Assembly (NCBI GenBank): GCA_030039715.1
Contig: JASHVA010000079.1
Coordinates: 1 to 43,061, forward strand
Reading direction: 5' to 3'
From: Thermoplasmata archaeon
GTDB taxonomy: Archaea; Thermoplasmatota; Thermoplasmata; Lutacidiplasmatales; UBA184
Length of the DNA stretch: 43,061 bases
The notes beneath the pieces are model-generated. The model saw only the letters and a list, made by a program, of their open reading frames with translations. It made no database searches and was not told the DNA's origin. The translations under genes and the position numbers were made by a program. Below, in pieces: positions 22,229-30,927 of this stretch. Position 1 is the stretch's first letter. The number at the start of each line of letters is the position of its first letter.

Positions 22229-22984
22229 TCAGAATCCGCGGAAGACCTCGTAGTCGGTGTCGTCCGCCGGCACGCCCAGCCCCCGCGTCAGCAGCTCGAG
22301 GATGGGGGCGACCATTTCGGGGAGACCGGCGACGTAGCAGACCGGCTTCCGCTCGAGATGCCCTCGCTCCGCGATCCACTCCCGGTCGATCCGACCGACC
22401 CGCCCCGGCCAGTCCATAGGGGACTCCCGGGGCCGGGTCACGGTGTACTGGACCGAGAAGCGCGGATGCGCCCGGGCGAGCGCGTCCAGCTCCTCCCGGA
22501 AGATCAGCTCCTCGGGCACCCGTGCGGAGTAGAGGAGCGTGACGGGCGGGGACGTGCCGAGGTCCGCCGCGAATCGCAGCATCCCGCGGAACGGCGTGAT
22601 CCCGATGCCGCCGGCGAGAAAGAGCGCGGGGCGGGAGGGGTCGAAGAGGAACTGGCCGAGGGGGCCGAAGACGTGCGCGGTGTCCCCCGGGCGAAGGCGG
22701 GCGAGCGCCTGCTTGAACGGGGTGTCGGAGATCTTGGAAGTGATGGCGACGGTCCCGCGTTCGCTCGGGCTCGAGGAGATGGAGAAGGTCCGCACGGCCC
22801 CCCACGGGTCGTCCACGCCCGGGAGCCCGAGGCGGACGGCCTGCGTGGAGCGATAGGAGAACCCCGTCCCCTCCGTGGAGAACCGGAAGGAGATGGTCGA
22901 GGGCGACTCGACCCGACGCTCCACGAGGGGGAGGACGTACCGCGCGGGCACGGCGGCCCCCGAGTCCCCCGCCATCGGAAGCAT
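22229..22984 (-). CDS. FAD/NAD(P)-binding oxidoreductase (ferredoxin-NADP reductase superfamily)
   Basis: A 251-residue flavoenzyme. The FAD-binding motif RTFSISSSPSE follows a beta-barrel with YRSTQAVRLGLP, the NAD(P)-binding start is LFLAGGIGITPFRGML, the second nucleotide segment is VTLLYSARVPEELIFREEL and the C-terminal segment is VCYVAGLPEMV followed by a terminal aromatic (FRGF). The architecture is that of the reductase module of FNR, oxygenase reductases and flavohemoproteins, without a fused iron-sulfur domain. ATG 22984 (or 22975) directly precedes the barrel; longer frames add non-family sequence. Its electron partner is unknown. It is divergent from the EamA transporter gene. Confidence 0.85.
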   Translation of the reverse strand: MLPMAGDSGAAVPARYVLPLVERRVESPSTISFRFSTEGTGFSYRSTQAVRLGLPGVDDPWGAVRTFSISSSPSERGTVAITSKISDTPFKQALARLRPGDTAHVFGPLGQFLFDPSRPALFLAGGIGITPFRGMLRFAADLGTSPPVTLLYSARVPEELIFREELDALARAHPRFSVQYTVTRPRESPMDWPGRVGRIDREWIAERGHLERKPVCYVAGLPEMVAPILELLTRGLGVPADDTDYEVFRGF

Positions 22985-23109
22985 TTCGCCCGGGAGCACC
23001 CGGGAGGGGCTCTTAGTGACCACGTTGACCGTCTCCCGGTCGCGGTCCCATAATCCCATAATCTGAACTCGGTTCGCGACGCGGGCGCGGGCGGGCAGGC
23101 GACGCACCG

Positions 23110-24015
23110 ATGGCGATGGCGACCCCGAGCGAAGAGCGGCGGAACCTCCTCCTCTTGGTCGTGCTCGGGCTGATCTGGGGCTCGGCGTATCCGGTGATCC
23201 GGTTCGGCATCGTCGCGGGAGCGACTCCGATCGCCTTCGCCGCGGTGCGCTACGCGTTCTCGGCGGCCGCGATCGCGGCCCTGGCGGCCGCGACCCGAGT
23301 GCCGCGGCCCTCCGCGCGCTCCCTCGGGCTCTCGGCCGTACTGGGCATCCCCATCGTCGGCCTCTACGGGCTCCTCCTCTACGTCGGCGAGGGCTCGACC
23401 TCGGGGGGTCTCTCCTCGATCCTCATCGCGGTCGCCCCCCTCCTCACCGTGCTCTTCGCCCTGCCGATCCTACCGGGAGAGTCGCTCAGTCGCCGGGCGC
23501 TCCTCGGGCTCGCGATCGGCTTTGTCGGCGTCTTCATCCTCGTCTTTCCGCCGGCCGGCATCGTCCTCGCGACCTCGGTGTGGGGCCCGATCGCGGTCGT
23601 CGGCGCTGCCGCCAGCTTCGCCTTCGGCTCCGTCGTCCTCCGTGCGAAGCGTCCCGAAGGGGAGACCCTCTGGGGCGTCTCGGTCCAGTTCGGGGTGGCG
23701 ACCCTGCTCCTGTTCGCCCTTCTTCCGCTCCTCGAGCCGAACTCCGCGTTCCCGTTCTCTCGCGACGTGCTCGGCTCGCTGGCCTACCTCGTCGTCTTCC
23801 CGTCGTTGATCGGCTACGCGATGTACTTCGCCCTGCACCACCGCGTCGGGCCGGGCCGCGCGAACGTCGTGGCGTACGTCAACCCGGTGGCGGCGCTGGC
23901 GGTCGGCACCCTCCTCCTCGGAGAGCCGTTCAACTGGTGGGAGCTCGCGGGCTTCGGCCTGATCGTCGTCGGCCTGACGCTCGTGACGGGGATCGGGCGG
24001 CGGCGGTCCGGCTGA
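23110..24015 (+). CDS. EamA-family (DMT superfamily) transporter
   Basis: A 301-residue membrane protein with ten predicted TM helices formed by two EamA repeats. Typical motifs are LGLIWGSAYPVIRFG near the N-terminus (about 18-32), SSILIAVAPLLTVLFALP (repeat 1 end), YLVVFPSLIGYAMYFALHHRVGP, and NVVAYVNPVAALAVGTLLLGEPFNWWELAGFGLIVVGL at the end of repeat 2. Such proteins move small metabolites, often exporting amino acids; the substrate is unknown. The divergent FAD oxidoreductase shares the intergenic region, which contains two CCATAATC repeats (23048-23064). Confidence 0.88.
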   Translation: MAMATPSEERRNLLLLVVLGLIWGSAYPVIRFGIVAGATPIAFAAVRYAFSAAAIAALAAATRVPRPSARSLGLSAVLGIPIVGLYGLLLYVGEGSTSGGLSSILIAVAPLLTVLFALPILPGESLSRRALLGLAIGFVGVFILVFPPAGIVLATSVWGPIAVVGAAASFAFGSVVLRAKRPEGETLWGVSVQFGVATLLLFALLPLLEPNSAFPFSRDVLGSLAYLVVFPSLIGYAMYFALHHRVGPGRANVVAYVNPVAALAVGTLLLGEPFNWWELAGFGLIVVGLTLVTGIGRRRSG

Positions 24016-24057
24016 GGACGGACGGGCCCCCACATCCATTATCTTCCGGTCGTCCCC

Positions 24058-25245
24058 ATGGATTCGGAGATGCCCGACAACTACGGCGGCTTCGGCCCGT
24101 CGCGTCAACGGTCGATCTACATGGACGGGCTGGCCGGCCGCCTTCCCCGCGTCCCGATCGTCATGGATCGGCTGGAGGCAGCCGCCCAGGCGGTCCTCAC
24201 GCCGGAGGCGTTCGACTACGTCGCCGGCGCCGCCGGGGGCGAGCGGACGGCCCGGCACAACGTCGCGGAGTTCGACCGCTGGCATCTCGTCCCGCGGATG
24301 TTGCGGGATGTCCACGAGCGGGACACGCGCGTCGAGCTGTTCGGCTCGACCTTCGCCGCGCCGCTCCTCTTCGCCCCGGTCGGCGCTCTCGAGGTCGTCC
24401 GACCGGACGGGGACCTCGCGGTCGCTCGGGCGAGCGTCGCCACGGCGGTGCCGATGGTCGCGAGCACGCTCACGACGCGCTCGCTCGAGGAGATCGCCGC
24501 CGCGATGGGGACCGCCCCCCGGTGGTTCCAGCTGTACTGGGGCCCGGACCGGGACCTGAACCTGAGCCTCGTTGGCCGGGCGGAGAAGGCCGGATTCAGC
24601 GCCCTCGTCGTCACCCTCGACACGCGGATCATCGGCTGGCGCGACCGGGACCTCGCCCGGGGGTACCTGCCGTTCCTCGGGGGGATCGGGCTCGGGAACT
24701 ACTTCTCTGACCCGGTCTTCCGCTCCCGACTCGCGCGCCCTCCCGACGAGGACCTTCCGGCCGCCGTGCTCCGGGCCACGCAGATGATCGGCGACCCGAC
24801 GTTCGGCTGGGACGACGTCCGCTTCCTGACGGAGCGCACGTCGCTCCCCGTCGTCGTGAAGGGGATCCTCCACCCGCAGGACGCGGTCCAGGCGATGGAG
24901 GCCGGGGCGAACGGCCTCATCGTATCGAACCACGGGGGCCGGCAGGTCGACGGGAGCGTCCCGGCGCTCCGGGCCCTTCCGAAGGTGATGGAGGAAGCCG
25001 GCCAGCGGATCCCCGTGCTGTACGACGGCGGCATCCGCCACGGCGCCGACATCGCGAAGGCGATCGGGCTCGGGGCGCGGGCCGTGCTGTTCGGCCGGCC
25101 GTACGTCTGGGGGCTCGCGGTCGGAGGCGAGGACGGCGTGTCGGCGGTCGCGCACAACCTGATCGCCGACTTCGACCTCACGCTCGCGCTCTGCGGACTC
25201 ACCCGCCCGTCCGAGCTGACCAGGGACATCGTGGTCCCGGCGTAG
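24058..25245 (+). CDS. FMN-dependent alpha-hydroxy-acid oxidase/dehydrogenase (lactate 2-monooxygenase-like)
   Basis: A 395-residue TIM-barrel flavoenzyme of the lactate/glycolate oxidase family. Catalytic and FMN-contacting residues are in place: Lys268 (VVVKGIL), His292 and Arg295 (SNHGGRQVDG), FQLYWGPDR and the phosphate loop LYDGGIRHGADIAKAIGLGARAVLFGRPYVW. The N-terminal segment GGFGPSRQRSIYMDGLAGRLP resembles lactate 2-monooxygenases more than glycolate oxidases. It would oxidise L-lactate or a related 2-hydroxy acid. CCATTATC (about 24036-24043) may be the promoter. No lactate transporter is adjacent; the upstream EamA gene is a possible but unproven partner. Confidence 0.88.
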   Translation: MDSEMPDNYGGFGPSRQRSIYMDGLAGRLPRVPIVMDRLEAAAQAVLTPEAFDYVAGAAGGERTARHNVAEFDRWHLVPRMLRDVHERDTRVELFGSTFAAPLLFAPVGALEVVRPDGDLAVARASVATAVPMVASTLTTRSLEEIAAAMGTAPRWFQLYWGPDRDLNLSLVGRAEKAGFSALVVTLDTRIIGWRDRDLARGYLPFLGGIGLGNYFSDPVFRSRLARPPDEDLPAAVLRATQMIGDPTFGWDDVRFLTERTSLPVVVKGILHPQDAVQAMEAGANGLIVSNHGGRQVDGSVPALRALPKVMEEAGQRIPVLYDGGIRHGADIAKAIGLGARAVLFGRPYVWGLAVGGEDGVSAVAHNLIADFDLTLALCGLTRPSELTRDIVVPA

Positions 25246-25248
25246 CGG

Positions 25249-26082
25249 CTAGTCGCGGCCCCGGAGCGGGCGGTGGGCCCGGACGGAGTACGTCAACGGA
25301 ATGGGCGGCCCTTCGCGCGGCAGGTGCCAGTAGCCGTCGGCGGCCCGCCGCATGGCGGGGTACCGGTGCCAGTAGGAGAACGGGTACTCCCGGAATTCGT
25401 CGATCACGAGGCCGGCGTGCGCGAGCGCGGTGACCGCCTGCGAGGTCGGGTGGAGCCAACAGTAGCCGACCGTGTGCCGGAGCCGGGCTCCCCGTGTCGC
25501 GTAGGTGTCCGTCTCGTCGAAGCGCAGCGGCGCCGATCGAAAATAGTCGTGGCGCCGGACGAGACGGCCACCCCGCCCGGTCGGCTCGTAGTCTTCCGCG
25601 ATCGGATGGTCTTCGAGATAGAAGAGACGGCCGCCGGGCCGCAAGAGCCGCGCGACCGCTTCCCCCCACGGCTCGAGGTCCGGAAGCCAGCACAGGGCGC
25701 CTTTCCCCGTGTACACGAGGTCGAACCGCTCCCCCAGCCGTCGGGGAGCGTCGAGCACGTCGGAGCGCACGAACCGGGCGGTAAGGCCGGCACGGGCGGC
25801 GAGCGCGCGGGCCGCCGCGACCGCCGGGGCCGAGTAGTCGAGGCCGACGACCCGGGCGCCGCGCCGGGCCCAGGCGAGCGTATCGAGCCCGAAGTGGCAC
25901 TGGAGGTGGAGCAACGTGCGCCCCCGCACCGGACCCATCCCGTCGACCTCGAGCGGGAAGAGCGGGTCCGCCCCGCGGAGGAATCCCGGCACATCGTAGT
26001 CGGGCGAGGCGACGTGGTGAGCGACCGACTCGTCCCACCGGGCGCGGTTGGCCCGGTATCGCTGCCGCTCCCGTCCGTTCAT
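25249..26082 (-). CDS. Class I SAM-dependent methyltransferase
   Basis: A 277-residue Rossmann-fold methyltransferase. Motif I is LLHLQCHFGLDTLAWARRGA (about 57-76), motif II is VVGLDYSAPAV with the acidic ribose-binding Asp, the adenine-binding segment is VRSDVLDAPRR and motif IV is FDLVYTGKGALCWLPDL. The C-terminal region is rich in Tyr/Trp/His and may contact substrate. Relatives of this pattern are annotated generally as small-molecule methyltransferases. It is convergent with the alpha-hydroxy-acid oxidase gene (3-base gap). The substrate is unknown. Confidence 0.87.
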   Translation of the reverse strand: MNGRERQRYRANRARWDESVAHHVASPDYDVPGFLRGADPLFPLEVDGMGPVRGRTLLHLQCHFGLDTLAWARRGARVVGLDYSAPAVAAARALAARAGLTARFVRSDVLDAPRRLGERFDLVYTGKGALCWLPDLEPWGEAVARLLRPGGRLFYLEDHPIAEDYEPTGRGGRLVRRHDYFRSAPLRFDETDTYATRGARLRHTVGYCWLHPTSQAVTALAHAGLVIDEFREYPFSYWHRYPAMRRAADGYWHLPREGPPIPLTYSVRAHRPLRGRD

Positions 26083-26183
26083 CGGGCGTCCATCGGGAGG
26101 GGGTACTTCAGGCGGTCGGCGCGCGCGGGACGCCCGGGCTCTTGAGGGCGCGTCCCCTCCCTCGAGCGACGGAACGGTCCACG

Positions 26184-26732
26184 ATGGGCGAAGCTCGGCT
26201 CGCGGTGCGGCTGGCGGACCTCGAGGGCGCCGAACGGGAGCGGGCGATCCCGGTGCTCATCGACTCGTTCGTCGGGATCTATCGCTGGCACGCGAAGCGG
26301 ACGCTGCGCCAGGTGAGCTCGGTCCGGGGGGCGTTCTCGGGCGACGAGCTCGTGGGCGTCGCGATGCTGGAGCGACTGCTACCGGCCGTCGGGTACGTGT
26401 ACTACCTCGCGGTCCGCCGTGCGGACCGTCGCCACGGCGTGGCCGCGGCGTTGCTGGACGATGCCGTGGAGCGTTTCCGCCGAGACCGGGTGCGCGTCGT
26501 CTACGCGGCCGCCGAGGAGGAGAACGAGGCCTCGATCGCCCTCTTCGTTTCCCGCGGGTTCCGCACGGTCGAGCGGCGCGAGCTCGGTTGGGCCGAGGGG
26601 GGACTCGGGGCGTGGGGCCTTCGCAGTCGCATGTGGGTCGTATCGGGCGAGGTGCTGCTCGGACGGCGGCTCGCCCCCGAGCCTCTCCGGGAGACCGAGG
26701 TCGACGCACCGAACTCCCCGCGACGAAGCTAA
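26184..26732 (+). CDS. GNAT-family N-acetyltransferase
   Basis: A 182-residue protein with the GNAT fold. The acetyl-CoA region is VYYLAVRRADRRHGVAAALLDDAVERF (about 73-98, an R-x-x-H-G-V-A variant of motif A), and NEASIALFVSRGFRTVERREL is motif B. ATG at 26184 is the first start in line with the domain; an upstream ATG at 26142 would add a basic non-conserved extension. The acceptor substrate cannot be inferred. It is followed after 25 bases by the M3 peptidase gene. Confidence 0.82.
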   Translation: MGEARLAVRLADLEGAERERAIPVLIDSFVGIYRWHAKRTLRQVSSVRGAFSGDELVGVAMLERLLPAVGYVYYLAVRRADRRHGVAAALLDDAVERFRRDRVRVVYAAAEEENEASIALFVSRGFRTVERRELGWAEGGLGAWGLRSRMWVVSGEVLLGRRLAPEPLRETEVDAPNSPRRS

Positions 26733-26757
26733 GCCTCGCGACGGCTGGCACCGGCCC

Positions 26758-28812
26758 TTGGCCTCGCCGTCGTCGCCTCCGGTCGCTTGGCCCCCCACCC
26801 TCGGTGACCTGCCGTTCGGCCTCGCCCCCGCGGAGCTCCGCGCCCGGGCCGAGGCGGCGCTCGAGTCGATCCGTAGCGGGGTGAAGGCCCTCGCCGACTC
26901 GTCCGATCGCGCGACGGTCGACGGCTTCCTCGAGCCGCTCGACCGGCTTTACCACCGGCTCCAGAACATCAACGCACACGGCGGTCTCCTCTTCTCCGTG
27001 GCCACGGACGCCGAGACCCGGTCGGCGGGGCGCGAAGTGAGCGAGGCCGCCGAGCGCCTCGCGAGCGAGCTGCGATTGAACGCGGGTCTCTACGCGAGGC
27101 TCCGCGCGCTCGACCTCTCCGACGCGGAGGCGCCGACCCGGTTCGCGGTCGAGAAGATGCTCCGCGAACAGCGCCGGGCCGGGGTCGAAGGAGACGACGC
27201 GGCGCGGGCCACGACCCTCGAGCTCCTGAGCGCGATCGACCGGACGGGGAACCGGTTCGCCGAGAACATCGCCCAGCTCGATCGGTCGTTGCTCGTGCCG
27301 GACCCCGCTCGCCTCCACGGCCTGCCGTCGGATTACCTCGCCGCCCATCCTCCTGGACCGGACGGGCGGGTCCGGATCACGACGAAGTATCCGGATTTCG
27401 GACCCGTGATGTCGTACTGCGACGACGCCTCGGTCCGGCGCGACCTCCTCCTCGAGTTCGCCCGCCGGGCCTATCCCGAGAACGACCCGGTGCTGCGCGA
27501 GCTCCTCGAGCTCCGGGCGCGGTTCGCGAGCCACCTCGGGTACGCTTCGTACGCCGCGTTCGCGATCGAGGACAAGATGATGGCCACCCCGGGAGCGGCG
27601 CGGGCGTTTCTCGCACGGCTCGCGGCGCTCCTCGCCGCGCCGTCCGAGCGCGACCTCGACCGGTACCTCGCCCGGAAGCGCCGGGACCACCCCGAAGCGA
27701 CGACGCTCGAGCTCTGGGACGCCGAGTCGTGGGGTAGCGGCTACTACGACAGCAAGATCCGGACGGAGGAGTACGGGGTCGACACGAGCCGCCTGCGCAC
27801 GTACCTGCCGTACCTCCAGGTCCGCAACGGGCTCTTCGAGCTCTGCCGCGAGCTCTTCGGACTCGAGTTCCGGCGGGCCGACGACGCCGAGGTCTGGCAC
27901 CGCACGGTCGAGGCGTTCGACGTCACGCGGCGAGGCGTTCCGCTCGGCCGCTGTTACCTCGACCTCGTGCCCCGCGACGGGAAGTTCAACCACGCCGCCT
28001 GCTTCACGGTCCGGGACGGGCGGGCCGACGTCGAGCTACCGCAGGCCGCGCTCGTCTGCAACTTCGTCGCGTCCAACGTCCCCCAAGCCTCGGCCCGTAT
28101 GGAATGGCGGGACGTCGTCGTCTTCTTCCACGAGTTCGGCCATCTGATCCACCACCTCCTCGCCGGGCAGCCCCGCTGGCTCTACAACGGGCAGGGCCGG
28201 ATCGAGTGGGACTTCATCGAGGCCCCGTCGCAGCTCTTCGAGGAATGGGCCCGGGACCCGGCGACCCTCGCGCGGTTCGCGATGGACCCGGACACCGGCG
28301 AACGGATCCCGAAGGAGCTGCTCGAGCGCCTCCGGGCGGCGGAGGCGCTCGGTCGCCCCGCCCGCCTGTTGCGCCAGGTCGCGCTCGCGACGATCTCGCT
28401 CGACTTCTACGAGGGAGGGGGCGCGATCGCGGACCCCGCCGCCGCCTACCACCGCTCCTGGAACTCCGTCGTCCCCCGCCCGCTCCCCTCCGAGTACCAC
28501 TTCGAGGCGTCGTTCGGGCATCTCGGGGGCTACTCCGCGTTCTACTACACCTACCTCTGGTCGCTGGTCATCGCCCGCGACCTCCTGACGCCGTTCCGCG
28601 AGCGGGGCGACCTGACCGACCCCGAGGCCGCCCGGCGGTACGCCGAGGAGATCCTCGCGCCGGGCAGCATCCGCCCGGCCGCCGAGCTCGTCCGTCGATA
28701 TCTCGGTCGGGACTTCTCCTACGCCGCGTTCGAGGCGTGGGTGCTCGGCGAGCCCACGCGCTCCTCGCCGGCCGCGCCGGAGCGCGCCCGCTCGACTACG
28801 GCTGGACCGTGA
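26758..28812 (+). CDS. M3-family zinc oligopeptidase
   Basis: A 684-residue, mostly helical peptidase of the thimet oligopeptidase/oligoendopeptidase F group. The zinc site is HEFGH (His458, Glu459, His462) in VVFFHEFGHLIHHLL, with the third ligand Glu488 in WDFIEAPSQL, the spacing expected for M3. Upstream, FGPVMSYCDDASVRRDLLLEFARR and the substrate-side GYSAFYYTYLWSLVIARDL are family-like. It should degrade short peptides in the cytoplasm; no signal peptide is present. TTG at 26758 is the only start near the expected N-terminus. The 3' end overlaps the convergent OB-fold gene by 17 bases. Confidence 0.92.
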   Translation: MASPSSPPVAWPPTLGDLPFGLAPAELRARAEAALESIRSGVKALADSSDRATVDGFLEPLDRLYHRLQNINAHGGLLFSVATDAETRSAGREVSEAAERLASELRLNAGLYARLRALDLSDAEAPTRFAVEKMLREQRRAGVEGDDAARATTLELLSAIDRTGNRFAENIAQLDRSLLVPDPARLHGLPSDYLAAHPPGPDGRVRITTKYPDFGPVMSYCDDASVRRDLLLEFARRAYPENDPVLRELLELRARFASHLGYASYAAFAIEDKMMATPGAARAFLARLAALLAAPSERDLDRYLARKRRDHPEATTLELWDAESWGSGYYDSKIRTEEYGVDTSRLRTYLPYLQVRNGLFELCRELFGLEFRRADDAEVWHRTVEAFDVTRRGVPLGRCYLDLVPRDGKFNHAACFTVRDGRADVELPQAALVCNFVASNVPQASARMEWRDVVVFFHEFGHLIHHLLAGQPRWLYNGQGRIEWDFIEAPSQLFEEWARDPATLARFAMDPDTGERIPKELLERLRAAEALGRPARLLRQVALATISLDFYEGGGAIADPAAAYHRSWNSVVPRPLPSEYHFEASFGHLGGYSAFYYTYLWSLVIARDLLTPFRERGDLTDPEAARRYAEEILAPGSIRPAAELVRRYLGRDFSYAAFEAWVLGEPTRSSPAAPERARSTTAGP

Positions 28813-29083
28813 TCTTGCCGGAGCGGCCCATCGATATCTGGAGCTTCCCCCGGTAGTCCTTGACCCAGCCGTCCGTGATGCGGACCTTCTGCCCGACCGA
28901 GTAGCGCTTCGTGTCCTCGCCCCACAGCGTGAGCGTGATGGTGCCGGTGGAGTCCTGCAGCGTCGCGTCCGCGACCTGCGACGGCCCGCGGGAGGTCGTG
29001 ACGTCCCGCACCGCGGAGATCGCCGTGATCGTCGCTTCGATGGTCGCGTTCTGGTTCGCCTGGAGCGTCGCGATGCCGGGCAT
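28796..29083 (-). CDS. Small OB-fold single-strand nucleic-acid-binding protein (RPA/SSB-like)
   Basis: A 95-residue protein consisting of one OB fold: an N-terminal strand set ATIEATITAISAVRDVTT, the core ATLQDSTGTITLTLWGEDTKRYSVGQKVRITDGWVKDYRGKLQISMGRSGKITV. The pattern D-x-T/S-G-x-I-x-L-T-L-W and G-x-V-x-x-Y-x-G-x-L-Q-I-S is characteristic of archaeal RPA-like/SSB proteins. It probably binds single-stranded DNA or RNA. A TTTAA at 29114-29110 lies 27-31 bases before the ATG, so the message may be leaderless. It is short compared with multi-domain RPA, so it may be an accessory subunit. Confidence 0.88.
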   Translation of the reverse strand: MPGIATLQANQNATIEATITAISAVRDVTTSRGPSQVADATLQDSTGTITLTLWGEDTKRYSVGQKVRITDGWVKDYRGKLQISMGRSGKITVQP

Positions 29084-29109
29084 GACGGCGGCGGCGAATC
29101 CGGCGGGGG

Positions 29110-29114
29110 TTAAA
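29110..29114 (-). promoter_or_regulatory. TATA-like box for the OB-fold gene
   Basis: TTTAA on the minus strand, 27-31 bases before the start codon at 29083, in GC-rich surroundings. Confidence 0.45.
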
Positions 29115-29147
29115 CGCTCTCCTACGCGGCCGGGACGGTCCCCGGGC

Positions 29148-29858
29148 TCACTTCGCGGACGCTTCCGAGTCGCCGCGCCAGTCGTCGTCCTGCTCGAGCC
29201 CGAGCAGGTGGCCGAGCTTCGCCTGCTTGGTCTGCATGTAGGCGCGATCGTGGTCGTTCGGAGGCACGACGACGGGGATGCGGCCGACGATCTTCACGCC
29301 GTGCTCGGCGAGGTCCTTCACCTTGTCCGGGTTGTTGGTCATGATCCGGATCGACTTCACCCGGAGCGCCCAGAGCATGTGCGCGGCGATCGCGTAGTCC
29401 CGCTCGTCCGCGCGGAATCCGAGCAGCTCGTTCGCCTGCACGGTGTCGTAGCCGGCATCCTGCAGCTGGTAGGCCTTGATCTTGTTGACGAAACCGATCC
29501 CGCGTCCCTCCTGCCGAAGGTAGAGCACGATCCCGCGGTCCATCTTCCCGATCCGCTCGAGGGACTCGAGGAGCTGGTCGCGGCAGTCGCAGCGGAGGGA
29601 GCCGATCGCGTCACCGGTCAGGCACTCGGAGTGCAGCCGGACCGGTACCTCCTCCGCGTCGACCACGTCGCCGTGGACGAAGGCGGCGTGCTCCTTTCCG
29701 TCCGAGGGGCTCCAGAACGCCGCGACTTGGTAGTCGCCGAAGCGCGTCGGGAGGTTCGCGATCGCGCACACCTGGACGCACACCTCCGAGCCGTCGGGGC
29801 ACTTGTGCGCCAGGCTCTCGTCCAGGAGCTGCTGGACGACCGCGGGGGAGATTCCCAT
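29148..29858 (-). CDS. ribA: GTP cyclohydrolase II
   Basis: A 236-residue enzyme that opens GTP in the first step of riboflavin synthesis. The zinc ligands are Cys79, Cys90 and Cys92 in LHSECLTGDAIGSLRCDCRDQ, followed by the catalytic and GTP-binding YLRQEGRGIGFVNKIKAY (113-130) and RIMTNNPDKV (171-180). No DHBP synthase domain is fused. ATG at 29858 follows TTTAAT (29887-29882) at the leaderless distance. Most studied archaea use the unrelated GTP cyclohydrolase III, so this bacterial-type enzyme is notable. No other riboflavin gene is adjacent. Confidence 0.95.
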   Translation of the reverse strand: MGISPAVVQQLLDESLAHKCPDGSEVCVQVCAIANLPTRFGDYQVAAFWSPSDGKEHAAFVHGDVVDAEEVPVRLHSECLTGDAIGSLRCDCRDQLLESLERIGKMDRGIVLYLRQEGRGIGFVNKIKAYQLQDAGYDTVQANELLGFRADERDYAIAAHMLWALRVKSIRIMTNNPDKVKDLAEHGVKIVGRIPVVVPPNDHDRAYMQTKQAKLGHLLGLEQDDDWRGDSEASAK

Positions 29859-29881
29859 CGGGCGTAGCAACCGGCGTCGCG

Positions 29882-29887
29882 ATTAAA
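29882..29887 (-). promoter_or_regulatory. TATA-like box for ribA
   Basis: TTTAAT on the minus strand lies 24-29 bases before the ATG at 29858, and supports that start over an upstream one. Confidence 0.5.
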
Positions 29888-29969
29888 GGCACCGGTAACC
29901 TCCGCGACAGCCCCTGGGACTCCGGGCGGTACGGTTTAGTCCCGCGAGGCCGTCCCGGTCCCGCCGCCG

Positions 29970-30107
29970 ATGGCCGGACCGGAGGACGCCGTGCGGTGCC
30001 CGCAGTGCGCCCGGCTCGTCCCGGTACCCGAGGACTGGCGCGTCATCGTCTGCCCCGGCTGCGGCGAGGTCATCACGCGAATGACCTCGGACTCCACCTA
30101 CGACTGA
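29970..30107 (+). CDS. Small zinc-ribbon protein (45 aa)
   Basis: A 45-codon ORF from ATG at 29970 encoding one zinc ribbon, CPQCARL...CPGCGEV (Cys10, Cys13, Cys28, Cys31), with an acidic N-terminus and a polar C-terminus. TTTAGT at 29936-29941 is at promoter distance. The length and ligand spacing resemble stand-alone archaeal zinc ribbons that attach to larger complexes. It is divergent from ribA. Its function is unknown. Confidence 0.7.
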   Translation: MAGPEDAVRCPQCARLVPVPEDWRVIVCPGCGEVITRMTSDSTYD

Positions 30108-30137
30108 GCGGGACCTCCGGTCGGACTCCGTCCCCCG

Positions 30138-30647
30138 CTACTCGGAATACATCCGCTGGAGCAGCGTCACATCGATCCACCGGTCGAACTTCCGTCCGAC
30201 CTCGCGCATCTCGCCTACCGGAACGAAACCGACGGCCCGGTGGAGACGCAGGCTCGCCGGATTGCGGTCCGCGACGCGGGCGAGCAGCGTGTGGAAGCCG
30301 GCCCGTTCGCCCTCGGCGACGAGGGCGTTGAGGAGCGCCGTGCCGACCCCGCGGCCCCGCAGTCGCGAGGTGACATAGACAGAGACCTCCGCCGTGCGCG
30401 AGTACGCCGGCCGGTCGGACCACGGGCTCAGGGACGCCCATCCGACCACGGCCCCCGATTCCGTCGCGACGAGGGCGACCCAGGGCGGAGCGTGCTCTTC
30501 CAACCAGAGGCGCTGCCGCTCGATCGAACGCGGAACCGTATCGAAGGTCGCCACGGAGCGGGCGACCGCCTCGTTGTAGATCTCGGCGATCGCGCCGGCG
30601 TCGTCCGATGTCGCGGGACGGAGGTCGACGTGAACTCGTTCCGACAC
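30138..30647 (-). CDS. GNAT acetyltransferase, phosphinothricin/amino-acid N-acetyltransferase type
   Basis: A 169-residue GNAT protein. The pattern LRPATSDDAGAIAEIYNEAVARSVATFDTVPRS at the N-terminus, GWASLSPWSDRPAYSRTAEVSVYV in the middle, the acetyl-CoA loop RLRGRGVGTALL (about 94-105) and NPASLRLHRAVGFVPVGEMREVGRKFDRWIDV are characteristic of the Pat/YncA subgroup. Members acetylate phosphinothricin, methionine sulfone/sulfoximine or similar amino-acid analogues. It is convergent with the small zinc-ribbon gene. Confidence 0.9.
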   Translation of the reverse strand: MSERVHVDLRPATSDDAGAIAEIYNEAVARSVATFDTVPRSIERQRLWLEEHAPPWVALVATESGAVVGWASLSPWSDRPAYSRTAEVSVYVTSRLRGRGVGTALLNALVAEGERAGFHTLLARVADRNPASLRLHRAVGFVPVGEMREVGRKFDRWIDVTLLQRMYSE

Positions 30648-30927
30648 GGGCCGGACCGCGCTCCTTGCCCCGCGCTATCGGGCCGGGCTAGTTGAAGGCG
30701 CTCGTCTCCAAAGTGGACGTTCGAAGGATCCCGTCTCCCGTTCTCGGCCGTACGCACGGCTGGGCGCGCCGTCTCGAGTCCGGAACGCCCAACCCCCTGC
30801 GCAGGTCCCCCGAGCCGACCGGCGGTCGGGACCCCAACTGATTAGTCCAGCGACGCGGTACGGGCGGTTGCCCGCCCCGACCCTCTCCGTCGGTCGGAGC
30901 CGGCCGGTGGGGGGGCTATCGCAGGGG
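30648..30927. other. Intergenic region before the C2H2 gene
   Basis: About 280 bases between divergent genes. GATTAGTCC (30839-30847) is a plausible TATA-like box, with a start site near 30868 where a TTG codon is also in frame with the zinc-finger gene. No RNA gene, repeat or other ORF is supported. Confidence 0.4.

Noticed and set aside
23048..23064. Tandem CCATAATC repeats between divergent genes as a regulator operator
   Set aside because: Only two short copies are present and they may simply be TATA-like elements; there is no further evidence for a specific operator.
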